NCBI GenBank assembly: GCA_033439685.1
Contig: JAUEDM010000008.1
Span: 1,240,001-1,304,000 of the forward strand
From: Apodospora peruviana
Taxonomy: Eukaryota > Ascomycota > Sordariomycetes > Sordariales > Lasiosphaeriaceae
DNA: 64,000 nucleotides
Direction: 5' to 3'
Below are positions 50,987-61,645 of the stretch, one piece after another; within the stretch, counting starts at the first letter, position 1; each line of letters opens with the position of its first letter. The notes beneath the pieces were generated by a model. The model was not told the DNA's origin and searched no databases. It saw only the letters and a list, made by a program, of their open reading frames with translations. Both the position numbers and the translations under genes were made by a program.

Positions 50987-51409
50987 ATGTACGCCAAGAC
51001 TCTTCTCCTTGCTCTGTTCGCGGCTGCCACCGCCTCAGCTGCCGTTGTCGACATCCGCCAGAACAACAACAACAACAATAATAATAATAATAACAACGCC
51101 GCCGCCGCCGCCAACGCCGCCGCCGACTTTGGCAGCTGCGTGCCGACCATGGACTTCCAGCTCGGTCGTGCCGGCCGCAAGCCCGACGAGGGCACCTTCC
51201 TGCCCACTGACGCCGTCGTCGCCCAGGGCCAGCAGGATGCCCTGAACCCCAACATCATCACCAACCGCATCTGCGATCAGCTCGGCAACGTGTGCGACGC
51301 CAACGACGCCGCCAAGGCGCTGTGCGCGGACGCTCAGGCCCTTGTCCAGGGTCTCGGGACCAAGGACTCGACGACTGCTGATGCTTTCAACCAGGCCTTG
51401 GGCTTTTAA
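50987..51409 (+). CDS. Small secreted protein with Asn and Ala homopolymer tracts
   Basis: 140 aa, single exon, preceded by an A/C-rich leader (ATCAACAACATG). Signal peptide at about 1-18. Residues 26-37 are twelve consecutive Asn and 38-46 an Ala-rich run, both from trinucleotide repeats (AAC/AAT then GCC). The remaining mature domain (about 50-140) has four cysteines (C51, C96, C103, C113) and a helical, Asp/Ala-rich composition (NRICDQLGNVCDANDAAKALCADAQ). It resembles abundant secreted proteins of ascomycetes of unknown function. Expandable repeats directly after the signal peptide suggest a variable surface-exposed linker. No enzyme motif. Confidence 0.8.
   Translation: MYAKTLLLALFAAATASAAVVDIRQNNNNNNNNNNNNAAAAANAAADFGSCVPTMDFQLGRAGRKPDEGTFLPTDAVVAQGQQDALNPNIITNRICDQLGNVCDANDAAKALCADAQALVQGLGTKDSTTADAFNQALGF
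51062..51097 (+). repeat. Coding trinucleotide repeat (AAC)5(AAT)5(AAC)2
   Basis: Twelve Asn codons in three blocks of identical codons, inside the mature region of the secreted protein. The block pattern points to slippage rather than selection for mixed codons. GCC repeats follow directly. Confidence 0.95.
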
Positions 51410-52046
51410 GGGATGAATGGTAGTTGTTATTGACGGAGAAGGCCTGGTGGAGTGACCAGCATGGACAATCGCCGACCGAGTTTCGACCCCCGGGGATGGT
51501 CGGTGGCTGGAATGGAAATCCACCATGATGAGGACGGAAAGTCAGGGGCTACGGCTGCTGCTGCTGCTGCTGCTGTTGCTGGTGGATGATCATGACGACA
51601 GATCTTGTATGCGCACGCCAACTTCACTGGGACACGGACGTCCGCTTGGCTTGGCTGCTGCAAGTTCGGTCTCTATGCTTTAGTGCCCTACATAGATAGC
51701 ATGACAATACATATACGATATCAGAACCAAGATATAGTTGCTTGTGTATGGTAACATGACAAGAAGTGCCTACCTAGGTGTCAAGAAACGACACTAGTTA
51801 TAACCAAAGACTGCCCAGCTTGTGACCTTGAATCCAAGCTTGGAAGCAGCTACCTACCCTTGTACACATCGATTCAAACACTTGTGACTTGAAAAAGGTA
51901 TAAGTAGTAGGAAATCCAACTCCTTGCCCCGATAAACCAAAGTAGTTGAAACCACAGTCCCCAGCATCTACATCATCGAGACAAAGAAAGAGGGTGGGAG
52001 GATAAAACAGAAGGAAAAACAGGAAAAAAAGAATACAAAAGTTAAA
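51410..52046. other. Intergenic region with a (CTG)7 microsatellite
   Basis: About 640 bp between the secreted-protein gene and the convergent exonuclease gene. It holds (CTG)7 at 51555-51575 and a TACCTAGGT word near 51771. No gene seen. Confidence 0.6.
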
Positions 52047-52979
52047 TTACCAACCCAACGGGGCCAAAGCCATATGCTTCCCTTTCCCATTATACCCAAC
52101 AGTCTGGCTCAACGCAACTCGAGCCTTACTCTCCTCGAGCACCCTCTCCCTCCACTCATCACTAATCCTCTTGCCTGGTCCCGTAGCTGCCGTCATCTTC
52201 AGCGACGACACCAATGAGAATTTGTCGTTATAGCACGCCCACAGCCGTGGCAGGAACTGGACGTCCTGGACACAATAACTGCGGATCTCTTCCCGGAGGG
52301 GGCGCTCGTTAAAAACTGCGTAGGAACCGCCGCGCTCGGGAGCGAAGAGGTTGAGCCCGCGCTCCTTGGCGGCTTTCCATGCCGTGCGCTCGCGTGACGT
52401 CAAAACAGAGGGGTGGAGATCGCGCTCGATGCAGCGCGCCAGGCCGTTGAGGTGGCGTCTGTGTAAAGTCGGCGCGCGGGTGGCCAGCTCCATTAGTTGC
52501 AGGTCGTGGATTCCTTGAAGGGAGATGTTGAAGTGATGATATAAAGCGTCGGAGTCGTTGCGCACGTCGAAGAAGACTTTGGGGATGTCGGGGGATTCGA
52601 GGATGGATTTGAGGGTTGTGGTGGTGGTGGTGGTTCCGAGGGTGGAAAATGCTGCGCTGCCGAGGATGTGGATGTCGACCAGGTAGGTGTGGCGGATCGG
52701 ATGGACGTGTATCTGCAGGATGGAGATGCTTCCTTGGCGGGAGAGGTTGATGCCTTCGACATCGATGTAGAGCGAGGGACGTGGAGGGTTGGCCGGTAGA
52801 CCCGCAAGGGTGTCGACCATGGCCGAGACCGCAGAGGGCGTGTCGATGAGAGTATTAGACCCCGGAGCAGAGGTTCGGAGATTGATTCTCCCCATGGAGT
52901 TGGTAATTTTGGCCAGAGTGTCTTGTGCTTCGGTTGCGCTGGCAATCGATGTCGTCTTGGTGATGGTGGCAGTCGACAT
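52047..52979 (-). CDS. 3'-5' exonuclease domain protein (DnaQ/EXD1-like)
   Basis: 310 aa, intronless. A DEDDy-type exonuclease core: Exo I YIDVEGINLS (D73, E75), Exo II VFFDVRNDSDALYHH (about 136-149) and Exo III YCVQDVQFL (Y235, D239). The acidic residues and the Tyr are all present, so it is probably active. The N-terminal about 65 residues are Thr/Ser-rich and may be disordered. A six-Thr run (116-121 region) encoded by ACC repeats sits between the core strands. Related fungal and animal proteins (EXD1/Egalitarian type) act on RNA, while RNase D and WRN relatives act on RNA or DNA; substrate and compartment here are unknown. Confidence 0.88.
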   Translation of the reverse strand: MSTATITKTTSIASATEAQDTLAKITNSMGRINLRTSAPGSNTLIDTPSAVSAMVDTLAGLPANPPRPSLYIDVEGINLSRQGSISILQIHVHPIRHTYLVDIHILGSAAFSTLGTTTTTTTLKSILESPDIPKVFFDVRNDSDALYHHFNISLQGIHDLQLMELATRAPTLHRRHLNGLARCIERDLHPSVLTSRERTAWKAAKERGLNLFAPERGGSYAVFNERPLREEIRSYCVQDVQFLPRLWACYNDKFSLVSSLKMTAATGPGKRISDEWRERVLEESKARVALSQTVGYNGKGKHMALAPLGW

Positions 52980-54228
52980 GCTTGACGGTTGGTCCCAAGG
53001 ACCGAGCTCACTAAATCAAGGCGGTGTTGGCTTTGGTCAGACAGACATAAAGGAGTTAGCACCGTTGGCTTACAACTACTGGGAAAGGGGCCTCTTTATC
53101 AAGTTTTATGTTGGACGTATGGATATCTCAAGACAAAGGTTATGTGAAGCAGTCAGATAGTAGTTGACAAGTAGTTTAGGCAATGCTGGAAAACGAAAGT
53201 GAGGACCATTACATAAATGTAGAGCTGGAGCTGATGGCGAGGTTGTTTTGCCGTCAGAGCAGCTACTATCATGAAAATGTGTCTTGGATGAACTATTCGA
53301 CAACCAGAAAAACGGAGGAAAATTGGTGTGTTACTCAATCGCACTGGGTGGTTGATGGGAAGTCAACTTCTACCTGACTGTTGACGTGTCAAAGTCGACG
53401 GTCTGACCAGTGAGCAGACTTACCAGGCACACATCCAGCTCTTGTGCATCAAATCATGTTCAGGTAAGCTGCGGCCTAATGGACGCCTCCAAGCTTTATA
53501 TTGGTTAAGGCTCCAGTCGGCTCTCGCGCATGGTGTCGATCAAAGACAAAGAGCAAATGGGGGCCAAAGTAATGATGAGGGGCCACACTGATAAAGCAGC
53601 TTAATGTGATTAACAAAGAAGGAATGCATCCAGCTTAATCCCGCCAGAATCCAATAAAGCGACCAACCCGGCGGCGGCAACTTGAAAGAGTGAAGTGCCA
53701 CAGGTCTTTTGAAGTTCCACTGATCTTGGAGCTGTACCACCAGCAGCCATGCATTGAAGCCCGACATATTCTGGCTCGAGCCAGCCTGTCATTGCCAGGC
53801 AATAACTGACCTGTGAACGCGGCGTTTTGTTAACTCCTTAAGTGGACGATAGGTAAGTACTAAGTTGAGCTCGAGATGAATTCAAGCCTGAGTCCCTTCG
53901 TGAATAAAGTCAGAAGCAATGAACAATAGGTTTTCACAAGGGTTCTTGTATTCCGATCAGATTCATGTTTGTATTGATCTCTCAGAGTCCAGGCTTGCAT
54001 TTGCCAATAGAGAGTCTGCCGTTGTACCCATAGCATGCCCAACCCCCTTTGACGCCGTAACAAGTCCAAGTCCAAAAAGAATACATCTGAACGTTATTTA
54101 AATACCAACGCCGGTTTTGACAAACCCAAAGAGCAAATCATTGCCCATGTTTCAAAGGTGGATATATACATGTCGAAGCGAATGACCAGAACCCAAACCC
54201 ATTGACATAGAAACAAGACAAGGAAATC
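52980..54228. other. Intergenic region, about 1.25 kb
   Basis: Promoter of the exonuclease gene and 3' end of the orphan gene. No coding exon, RNA gene or repeat could be supported. Confidence 0.55.
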
Positions 54229-55068
54229 CTAAGCCCTCACGGTACTCAGAAACGTCTGGATGGCCCGGCCAACATTGCCCTTCTCAATCTTGTAGATCTC
54301 GGCGCCGGTGGGTTGATACTCGACCCCGCTGACATCGGTCTGCAGACACAGCCAGCTGGCCAGCAGGATACCCTCGACCATCCAGAGCGTCCTCTCACCC
54401 TCGTCAGCGAACGGGTTGCCCTCGAGGCCGCCGTGGCGCGGGGCGGGCGGCTGGTCCCTGCTGCTCCGCCGCTTCGTCTCGACGGCCTGTTGCGAGCGCT
54501 CCACCCAGTCCAGGTAGGCCTCGAACCAGTCGGCCGAGTAGCGGGCTTCGAGATCTTCTTCTCGTACGTGCTTCTCTTGCACGGGCTTTGGAGGAATGGT
54601 TGTTGTTGTTGATGTGGTCGGCGACCGAAGTGGGTTGCCTGCCCACTTTGGGACATACCACATGTAGGATGACGAGCGGGTGTTGGGCCAGATACGGTAT
54701 TTGTAGCCCGGTCCTGTAGGTTTCCGTGGCTGCTTAGGACCAGCTGTTGTGTTGGTTACATCGGTAGAGATTTGGAGAGGATAGCTGCGAGGGAACCCGG
54801 GCGCGACGCAGGACGTCGGAGTCAGCATGATGGCGTCGATGCTTCCGCCGGGGGAGGCACATGATGGGCTAGGAGGCGCAATAGATCGTAATCTGCCTGT
54901 CGGCGTGAGAGGGCTGATGGCTTCGGGCTTCTCGAGGCTTGCGGTGATGGTACCGCCTGCGCCGATGTCAAGTATGAGACCATAGTCGGTTGACAGTGTA
55001 AAGCGGTAGACCCCCCGCTGGGAGGTGCATAGCAGGAATGCTATGTCGGCCGTTGTTAAGTTGCGCAT
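54229..55068 (-). CDS. Unrecognised fungal protein of 279 aa
   Basis: A single open frame starting at ATG 55066-55068 (MRNLTTADIAFLLCTSQRGVYRF). No domain is recognised. The N-terminal about 45 residues (ADIAFLLC .. YGLILDIGAGGTITASL) look folded. A Pro/Ser/Thr-rich middle (50-165) contains the aromatic block KYRIWPNTRSSSYMWYVPKWAGNPL. The C-terminal half has a helical segment SADWFEAYLDWVERSQQAVETKRR and a hydrophobic helix LWMVEGILLASWLCLQT that might be a membrane segment or a buried helix. Even coding composition and the absence of stops over 279 codons support a real gene; annotation as hypothetical is the honest call. Confidence 0.65.
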   Translation of the reverse strand: MRNLTTADIAFLLCTSQRGVYRFTLSTDYGLILDIGAGGTITASLEKPEAISPLTPTGRLRSIAPPSPSCASPGGSIDAIMLTPTSCVAPGFPRSYPLQISTDVTNTTAGPKQPRKPTGPGYKYRIWPNTRSSSYMWYVPKWAGNPLRSPTTSTTTTIPPKPVQEKHVREEDLEARYSADWFEAYLDWVERSQQAVETKRRSSRDQPPAPRHGGLEGNPFADEGERTLWMVEGILLASWLCLQTDVSGVEYQPTGAEIYKIEKGNVGRAIQTFLSTVRA

Positions 55069-57911
55069 GTTGACGGTTGTCCGATTTGAAGCTTAACCTG
55101 AAGCTTGAAGAAACTGATGAAGATGATGGTTTGTCACAGTCCCAAACAAAAAACAGCCGTGGCATCATCATGGTGGGTCGTACCATGGTATAAAATATCA
55201 CGATGAAAGAAAGGATCGACATGCCAAGCCAGGTGGTATCAATTGAAACGAAACAACAGAAAAACTCTAAAGCTATTTTCTCTCTTCGGATCCATTTCCC
55301 CACACACCATCTCATCACACACATCCTGTCATCGAAAAGGGACCACCAGGCCGGTAGCTTCCGCGGCCTAGTATACATGATCCGAAGAAAAGACACTATA
55401 ATAAGCCTTGATGTGGTAACCCCCAAACCCCCGGCGGCGCTTAAAAACCCGCGACGAGAGGCTCTTACCGTCTTACCCGTCCCACCCCTAGCCAGAATGA
55501 ATTATCGTGAACCAATAAACCACAACCCCAAGGAGCAGGATCCACAAATAACCGAAACTGTGCCGTCGAGGAATGGCTGGCATCAACTGACCGACAGTCG
55601 CGAATCTGCGCAAGATTTCAAGATTGAGACCTGCTTTTGGAGATTGGAAGAAAACCCCGTGGGCCGAGATAACGGGCCGGCCTAGCTGCCCTCCCCATCT
55701 GCCGAGTCTACCGTCCCGTACCTATTTTCGGAAGATGTGACGGGAGCCTAAGGTTTCCAACTGCATCCAGAGATACTATTCTGACCAAGACTATATACCC
55801 CATGTTTCGGCTATTCTCAAAACAATCCGTCAAAGGCTTTTAGTTTTAGGAGTGTGATTTTGGATGATAGCTGAGTTAAGCATCCTCTTGCGTGGCGTCT
55901 ATATCAGCTCTCTAATCGATGATACAGTGACTAAGCTTGAACTAACATAATGTCCTGGAATCAACTGTATGGGGAGTCATTAAGTGGGTCTAGAAATTTA
56001 GTGTCTTGGTTGGTTACTACCCTTAATACCAACTAATACCCTACCTACTTTAAGGACAGAGAAATATTGCAGAGTATCATAGGAAATTCAGGTGTGAATC
56101 ATGACACTACCCAGACTTGATTCGAAAGCATGCTTTAAGCCGAGCTATCAATGAAGCTATCCAGTTGACGATGATCTGTTCTTCCTTATCAATATGGTAT
56201 ACAGTTCTAACTTGAAAGAGGTTGAGCCCATTTCATTCTTACGGTAACCGGCAGGATGGAACTTAAACATGAATGTGCAGTCCCATATGTGCAAGCCAAA
56301 CAAGAGCCCGTCGCTATCAAAGCGAGAGTGATTCAAGCTCAACTCCTGGGTCATTCTTCCTTTCGATTATCCACTCTGTTTACTATGTTTGTCCGGCCAT
56401 CACTTGAAATTCTCTAAAATTATCGACGGATATACTGCTAGGTAGGCTGATCTCCAGCCTTGATATGCATCGCAAGGAATGTGACGACAACCAAGCCGTC
56501 GGCCTGCCCGAGGCGCAACCCAATGACAGACATCATCAATCCCTTCAGCAGCCAAACACAGACCCAACAAGAATGTTGGGACGGTGGAGCGGGAGCGATG
56601 GATGAAAAAAGTAGTTGTCAATGGTTTTTGTTGGAACCAAGGGAAAGGAAATAGATAAGCTTAAAACGAGGCATCGAATGAGATCAGAGACTTGGAGATC
56701 AAGGCGGTTATTTTCTCTCTGATATCACGGTGGATAAAATCTATTTTGGAGAACTCGTGGGTCGTGGGATCTGGTCAGCCCCCAATCTACCTAGGTAGCC
56801 AGCTGGGCCGCATGCCTTTTGGTGTAACCCGTATTCCATAGGTAGTGGCGGCTCTCAGTCTACCTGCAGAATATGCAAAGTACCTAGTTTAGTTGGAGTG
56901 CCAAAAGAAATGGCCTATTTCTTGAGGTTCACTATCAATAGGTCCAATGCACGGACTCATGTTCAGTTACCGGTAAGCTTGTCAAAGCTGAAGTGTCTTG
57001 TCAAAAAGACCAAAGATCAGACGGTGGGATGCAGGATCCGTGCCAAAATCTGACGTCACAGTCTGATCTTCCCATTGTGCCACTAGGATGGATCATAGAC
57101 GAAGAAAAAAAAGAGAGGTTGCAGACAGAAATCGCGACATAGTCAACACAACCCCCCTATGCCCTTTTCGCATCGGATTTCAAACTTTCCCATGTCTACC
57201 GAGTGTGGTCCTGGCAAATAGCCCCTGTAAGCCCCTAAAAGCTGAATCAGTCTAAGCATGGGGGTAACTCGCTCCCTGGACTTGTTTGAAGTCGACTGCT
57301 GCAGAGTGGTAGCGCACAGGCCAATCAACCCCAAGACAGAAGCTGACAGGGGCGGCTAAAACCGGTTGGACCGCCTGTCCAAATCAACAACCGTCTCAAG
57401 TGACGACTCGCTTGGGGGCTTCGCTGCAGCTTCTGACACAAGCTTTTTGCGGGGAGCCAATCGCAGCCTCAGCCATGGCGTTAGATCGCCGTTGCTGTGG
57501 GACAGAGGCGTCCCTCAGATATCGACATCCGAGATTCCGGTCTCTCGTTATTGTGTATACTTCTCTGAATGTCCCTTCCCACGCTTCTCCCATCCCTCTT
57601 GTTCTGTTCATTTTTTGCATTGCTGGGCAATAATAATATTTTTCTTTTATTGAAAGTGGACTGACGAAAAATTAAAAAAAATCGTACGACTGATCTACCT
57701 TTCTTTTCTCAGATCGCTGGTCGTATCCCCCCTTTCTTTCGCCACTCCTTCTTCTCCTTCTTTTCATTCGGGCGCGTTGCTTGTCATTTTCACGATACCC
57801 AGTCGCTGGTCGAATCTGATTCCACACCGGCGAAGCCGACCCTGTCATCCACGAAGGTCCGAGACCAAAACAAATATTCCACATAAACCGAATTCATATC
57901 CTCAAGTCAAG
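55069..57911. other. Largest gene-poor stretch, about 2.8 kb
   Basis: No ORF with domain content. It contains AT-rich patches (55860-56100), a 12-bp palindrome at 56787-56798 and CT-rich promoter-like sequence before 57912. The 160-codon frame at 55203-55685 has no recognisable features. Confidence 0.55.
56787..56798. repeat. Perfect 12-bp palindrome CTACCTAGGTAG
   Basis: Self-complementary. Shorter relatives (TACCTAGGT near 51771; TAGGTACCTA at 5021-5030; TACCTAC near 60275 and 61558) recur in intergenic DNA of this window, mostly outside coding sequence. Confidence 0.6.
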
Positions 57912-58199
57912 ATGGGTCAGAACCTTTCTTCAAAGGTGGTGGTGGACACCTCCAAGGCGGTCCTCAACTCGACCGACCGTCAGGCCGACATCATCCTCGG
58001 CATCATCTGGATTCTCTGCGTCTACGGCCTCGGCGCCATCTGGTGCGCCGTCACCCTGATCGGGCGCTGGTCTGGACCCCATGGCGAACGGGGGGTCAAC
58101 TTATTCTCCGTATTAGCCGCCTTTCTCTTATCGACAATGTGGCCGCTCGTCCTCGTTTACATGTTGGCGTCTCCCGCCAGCAGCAGTTCACGGAAGTGA
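57912..58199 (+). CDS. Small two-TM protein with N-myristoylation-like start
   Basis: 95 aa, ATG in the context gtcaagATGg. The N-terminus MGQNLSSK has Gly2 and Ser6, the usual N-myristoylation pattern. Two hydrophobic segments follow (about 26-52, IILGIIWILCVYGLGAIWCAV, and 64-86, NLFSVLAAFLLSTMWPLVLVYML) separated by a short basic/Gly loop (GRWSGPHGER), with a Ser-rich tail ending SSSSRK. The open frame upstream lacks another ATG. Function unknown. A myristoylated hairpin membrane miniprotein would sit on a cytosolic membrane face. The long A/C-rich leader suggests real expression. Confidence 0.65.
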   Translation: MGQNLSSKVVVDTSKAVLNSTDRQADIILGIIWILCVYGLGAIWCAVTLIGRWSGPHGERGVNLFSVLAAFLLSTMWPLVLVYMLASPASSSSRK

Positions 58200-59657
58200 T
58201 CAGGGAAAGACGGAGAAGGGGACACGCAAGCGACCAAGATATCATGAGCAACCGTGGCTGGTCAACTGCAGCCCTCACCAGGGATCTCGGCACTGGAAAG
58301 ATGGACGGGCAAGATGATAGCAAATCACCGCCACGTCCGGCCGAGGAGGACACTTGAGGATTTATTTCCATATTGCATGGGAGGAGAGATTTTGGGCGGA
58401 GATTTGGGTTCACCCGCAGGAGGCGAAGAGGCCACATGCGGTTAGGATCTGGAACGTGAGAGGACGAATTCAAGGCTGTATATGCATTTGCATTGCAAGC
58501 ATCTGGAGATCTGAGGGAGAAGAAGAAGCAGGCGTTGAGATTTTGTTTATATAATTCATATTTTTGTTCAGCTCAATCACTCCGACATGTGATGATGTTC
58601 ATCGCGATGAACAACACATCTGGATTTCTTCGAAAAAGCCACCCGACACGTACACTGACTGGATTGACAGCTGTGTTTTTTTTTTTTTTTTGGGTTTTTT
58701 TTTGGTTTTTTTTTCGACTGGCAAGCCGAATCTTGGGATTTATCGTGACCAGCGTCTCGAAGAGGAGCTAATTAACCCCCTCACATCCTTAACCATCTGT
58801 ACAGATTAGACCTGCCGTGACAGTTCGGATACGGGCTGCAGCTGCGTCGGATGTGGTCGAATTGCGTTGAAGAATTTGGGTGCGTTGGTTGAGCGAGCGT
58901 GAGGGGTTGATGCAGCGCTCGGTGGCTTGCTGCAAGCAGGGTTTTGGGTCTTGAGAGAAGCAGCATACGGAATACCTGGTAACGTTCCATGATCGTCTTG
59001 TGGGCGAGGGTGGTTTCGCTAGCATCCAATGTTTTCTTTGGAGCACCGTCCTACACAGATTTAATCCTATTGTTTCCCCTGCACTCCAAAGATATCCTGA
59101 TGCTCGTCGGCCACTTTGCTTTCCTTTAAGAAGTTTTCCCTAGTATATCTATCGATAAAGGTTGCAAAATCGCTAGCTGCCAGAGTCGCAGCGTCACAAC
59201 GTAGGCTCTGTAGAAGGTCCGCGGAGGTCACTCGAGCATCCCCGGCGCCGAGCGGCGGTCAATCTCGCAGCTCAGTTGGCGTCTTAGTGGCCTGCGGGCC
59301 GACCTGCAGTAGGAGCTCGAAAAGGAAAGCTTGTTGGCTCCTCTGCCTGCCTTAGTGGCCTTTTTTTCTTGATTTCTGTCTGATAATTAGTCCCATGCAG
59401 ACTTGACAGGATCACTGTCCTTGCACGGGGTGTCCCAGCACACTTGCCGGTCCCGGTTTTTGCTTCGGCGACAGGGCCACAATTCTTTGTTGTGGTATTC
59501 TGTAATCCGTACACATGCGTATTTCCTATCGACCCCGCGCTGCTTATCCGTCAGCCAGAATGCCTTTTATTTCTTTTTTCCCCTAATTTCTTTCCAAGAT
59601 CCTCGTGTCAGGCGACACAGAGAAGATTGGTCCAACCTCATCCCTTCCTTCTTCATA
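58200..59657. other. Intergenic region with long T tracts
   Basis: About 1.46 kb. T runs at 58676-58715 (16, 9 and 9 T separated by GGG or GG) could be a low-complexity or processed-transcript-like tract; no adjoining reverse-transcribed sequence is evident. No gene seen. Confidence 0.55.
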
Positions 59658-61144
59658 ATGGGCGCCGCGGGCGACGGCCCGTCCCCACCGGCTCCTGGTT
59701 CATCGCCGACCGCCAAAACCGGTGGACCGTCCGGCATCCTCCCGGCTTCACATTGGACGGCGCAGGTGAGTGTCCCAACTCATCGAAAATTCTGGGAATA
59801 AAAAGTCAACTTCTAGCGTGTCAAAATAAAAGACAATCGACGACGATGATAACGACTCCAGCCTCGGCGATGTGGACAATGTCTCCTCGACCGCGTCTCT
59901 ATCGTCGAGCATCCTGGAGTACCGCACAATCAACGGCCGGACATTCCACAGCGATCGTGTGACGGATGGTCAATACTGGTATTACTACTTGGATCTTTCC
60001 GTTCAAAAACAGACAGAGTTCACATGTTGACTCACGACTCTCTTATAGGACGCCGAATGACGAGAGGCAAAACGAATCCATGGACATCAAGTCAGTTCAT
60101 CTGTTCCTTGACCTTGTTCAGATAACTGATCGAGACATTACTAGTCATCACCTTCTGACCCTTGTGCTTGATGGGAAACTGTTCCTCGCCCCAATCAAAG
60201 ATGATGTCCAGAAAGTAATCGACATTGGCACGGGAACAGGCATGTGGGCAATGTACTAAATACCCTTTCCCTACCTACCTTACTTGCCTAGCCTCATATC
60301 ATCCCACCCCATCCCATCCCCTCCAGAGAAAACTGACTCACTGGCTATTTGGGTGAAGCGACTTTGCCGACCAGTTCCCCAACGCAAACGTCATCGGCAC
60401 CGACATCTCGCCCATCCAGCCGAGCTGGGTCCCGCCGAACCTGCAGTTCCAGATCGACGACGCGACCAAGGAGTGGACGTCCCGGGACAACGAGTTCGAC
60501 TTCATCCACATGCGTTACCTGTTCGGGTCCGTCGCCGACTGGGCCGCGCTCTACCGGCAGGCCTTCCGGTGCTGCAAGCCGGGCGGCTGGATTGAGGACT
60601 TTGAGGCCTCGACCGTGATGAGCTCGGATGACGGGAGCGTCAAGGAGGGTTCGCCCATGAACCAATGGGGGAAAGTGTTCTTCGAGGGCGGCAGGAAGCT
60701 TGGGCGGCCGTTTACCGTTCTGGAGGATGATTTGCAGAGGAAGGGCATGGAGGCGGCGGGGTTTGTGAATATCAATGTTTGGGATTTCAAGGTACGTTTC
60801 CGTCCCAGCTGGGTTGAGCGAGCAGGAGTGAGAGTTTGGGGTTTGTTTTCGCTGATTGGTACTTTCTTTTGCAGTGCCCACTCACAGGCTGGCCAAAGGA
60901 CAAGAAATTACAGGAGATGGGCTTGTACAGCCAGCTTGCGCTCGAGCAGGACGTTGAAGGATATGTGCTGTACATGTGGAGTCAGGTCATGGGCTGGTCG
61001 AACGACGAGATTCACGTCTATATTGCCCATCTGCGCAAGCAGCTGCGTGATAAGAACGTGCATGCCTTCTTCCGGATGCGTGTGGTATATGCACAGAAAC
61101 CAGAGGGGAAGTCGGACGAGGGCGAGACTGCTGCTGCCTCTTAG
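59658..61144 (+). CDS. LaeA-like SAM-dependent methyltransferase
   Basis: Six exons, 59658-59765, 59833-59978, 60049-60090, 60145-60252, 60359-60791 and 60875-61144, give 368 aa. All five introns are GT-AG and phase-consistent. A disordered Pro/Ser/Asp N-terminus (1-60) precedes YRTINGRTFHSD and YWTPNDERQNESMDINHHLLTL, the fungal LaeA/TAM-family entry motif. SAM-binding motif I is VIDIGTGTGMWAIDFAD and motif II is GTDISPIQPSWVPPNLQF; FDFIHMRYLFGSVADW and CCKPGGWIEDFE follow. Family members range from the LaeA regulator of secondary metabolism to pathway tailoring methyltransferases. The sequence does not decide, and no second biosynthetic gene is adjacent except the FAD enzyme 500 bp downstream. 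Confidence 0.9.
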
Positions 61145-61645
61145 CTCACCACTTGACGAGACTGTATTTATGTCGGACAGGGCTTGGACGGTTTGCAGCT
61201 CAGCTACGCCATTCCATGCAATAAATCAATTCATGTCATCATATCTAACCATGTGTATCGGCATTGGTTCAATCACGCGACCTCTTTTTCAGTGTGTAGG
61301 TCGGCTGTGAGTCTGTGGTGGTGACTGGATTCAGCCAGCCACTGGACCGACCTACCCCATAGAATGGCTTCAACTCCGCATCATCATTGGGCGAGACGCT
61401 ACATACGATAAGAGTCTAGACTCCACGACTGCATGTGTGCGTGTGTCTCTCTCTCCAAGTTAGGTATAGATTCTCTTCCGAAAAATGAGCTGTCAGAGCG
61501 ACATTACAGAGGCATTCAAATGCCCCGAGAGCCTCCTCGAAGGAGGACTTGAGATGCTACCTACCTACTGACAAAAGCACATAACGCTTGGTTTCAACAC
61601 TCCTACACGACACTCAACCGACCAACTTTTCGAGAGGAAGCTATC
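61145..61645. other. Intergenic region between methyltransferase and FAD enzyme genes
   Basis: 501 bp, same-strand neighbours. It has GTGTGCGTGTGT and CTCTCTCTCC simple-sequence patches near 61435-61455 and a CTACCTACCTACT word just upstream of the next gene. No gene seen. Confidence 0.55.

Noticed and set aside
58676..58715. Poly-T tract as the tail of a retroposon
   Set aside because: The tract is interrupted by G runs, and no target-site duplication or retroposon body could be read beside it.
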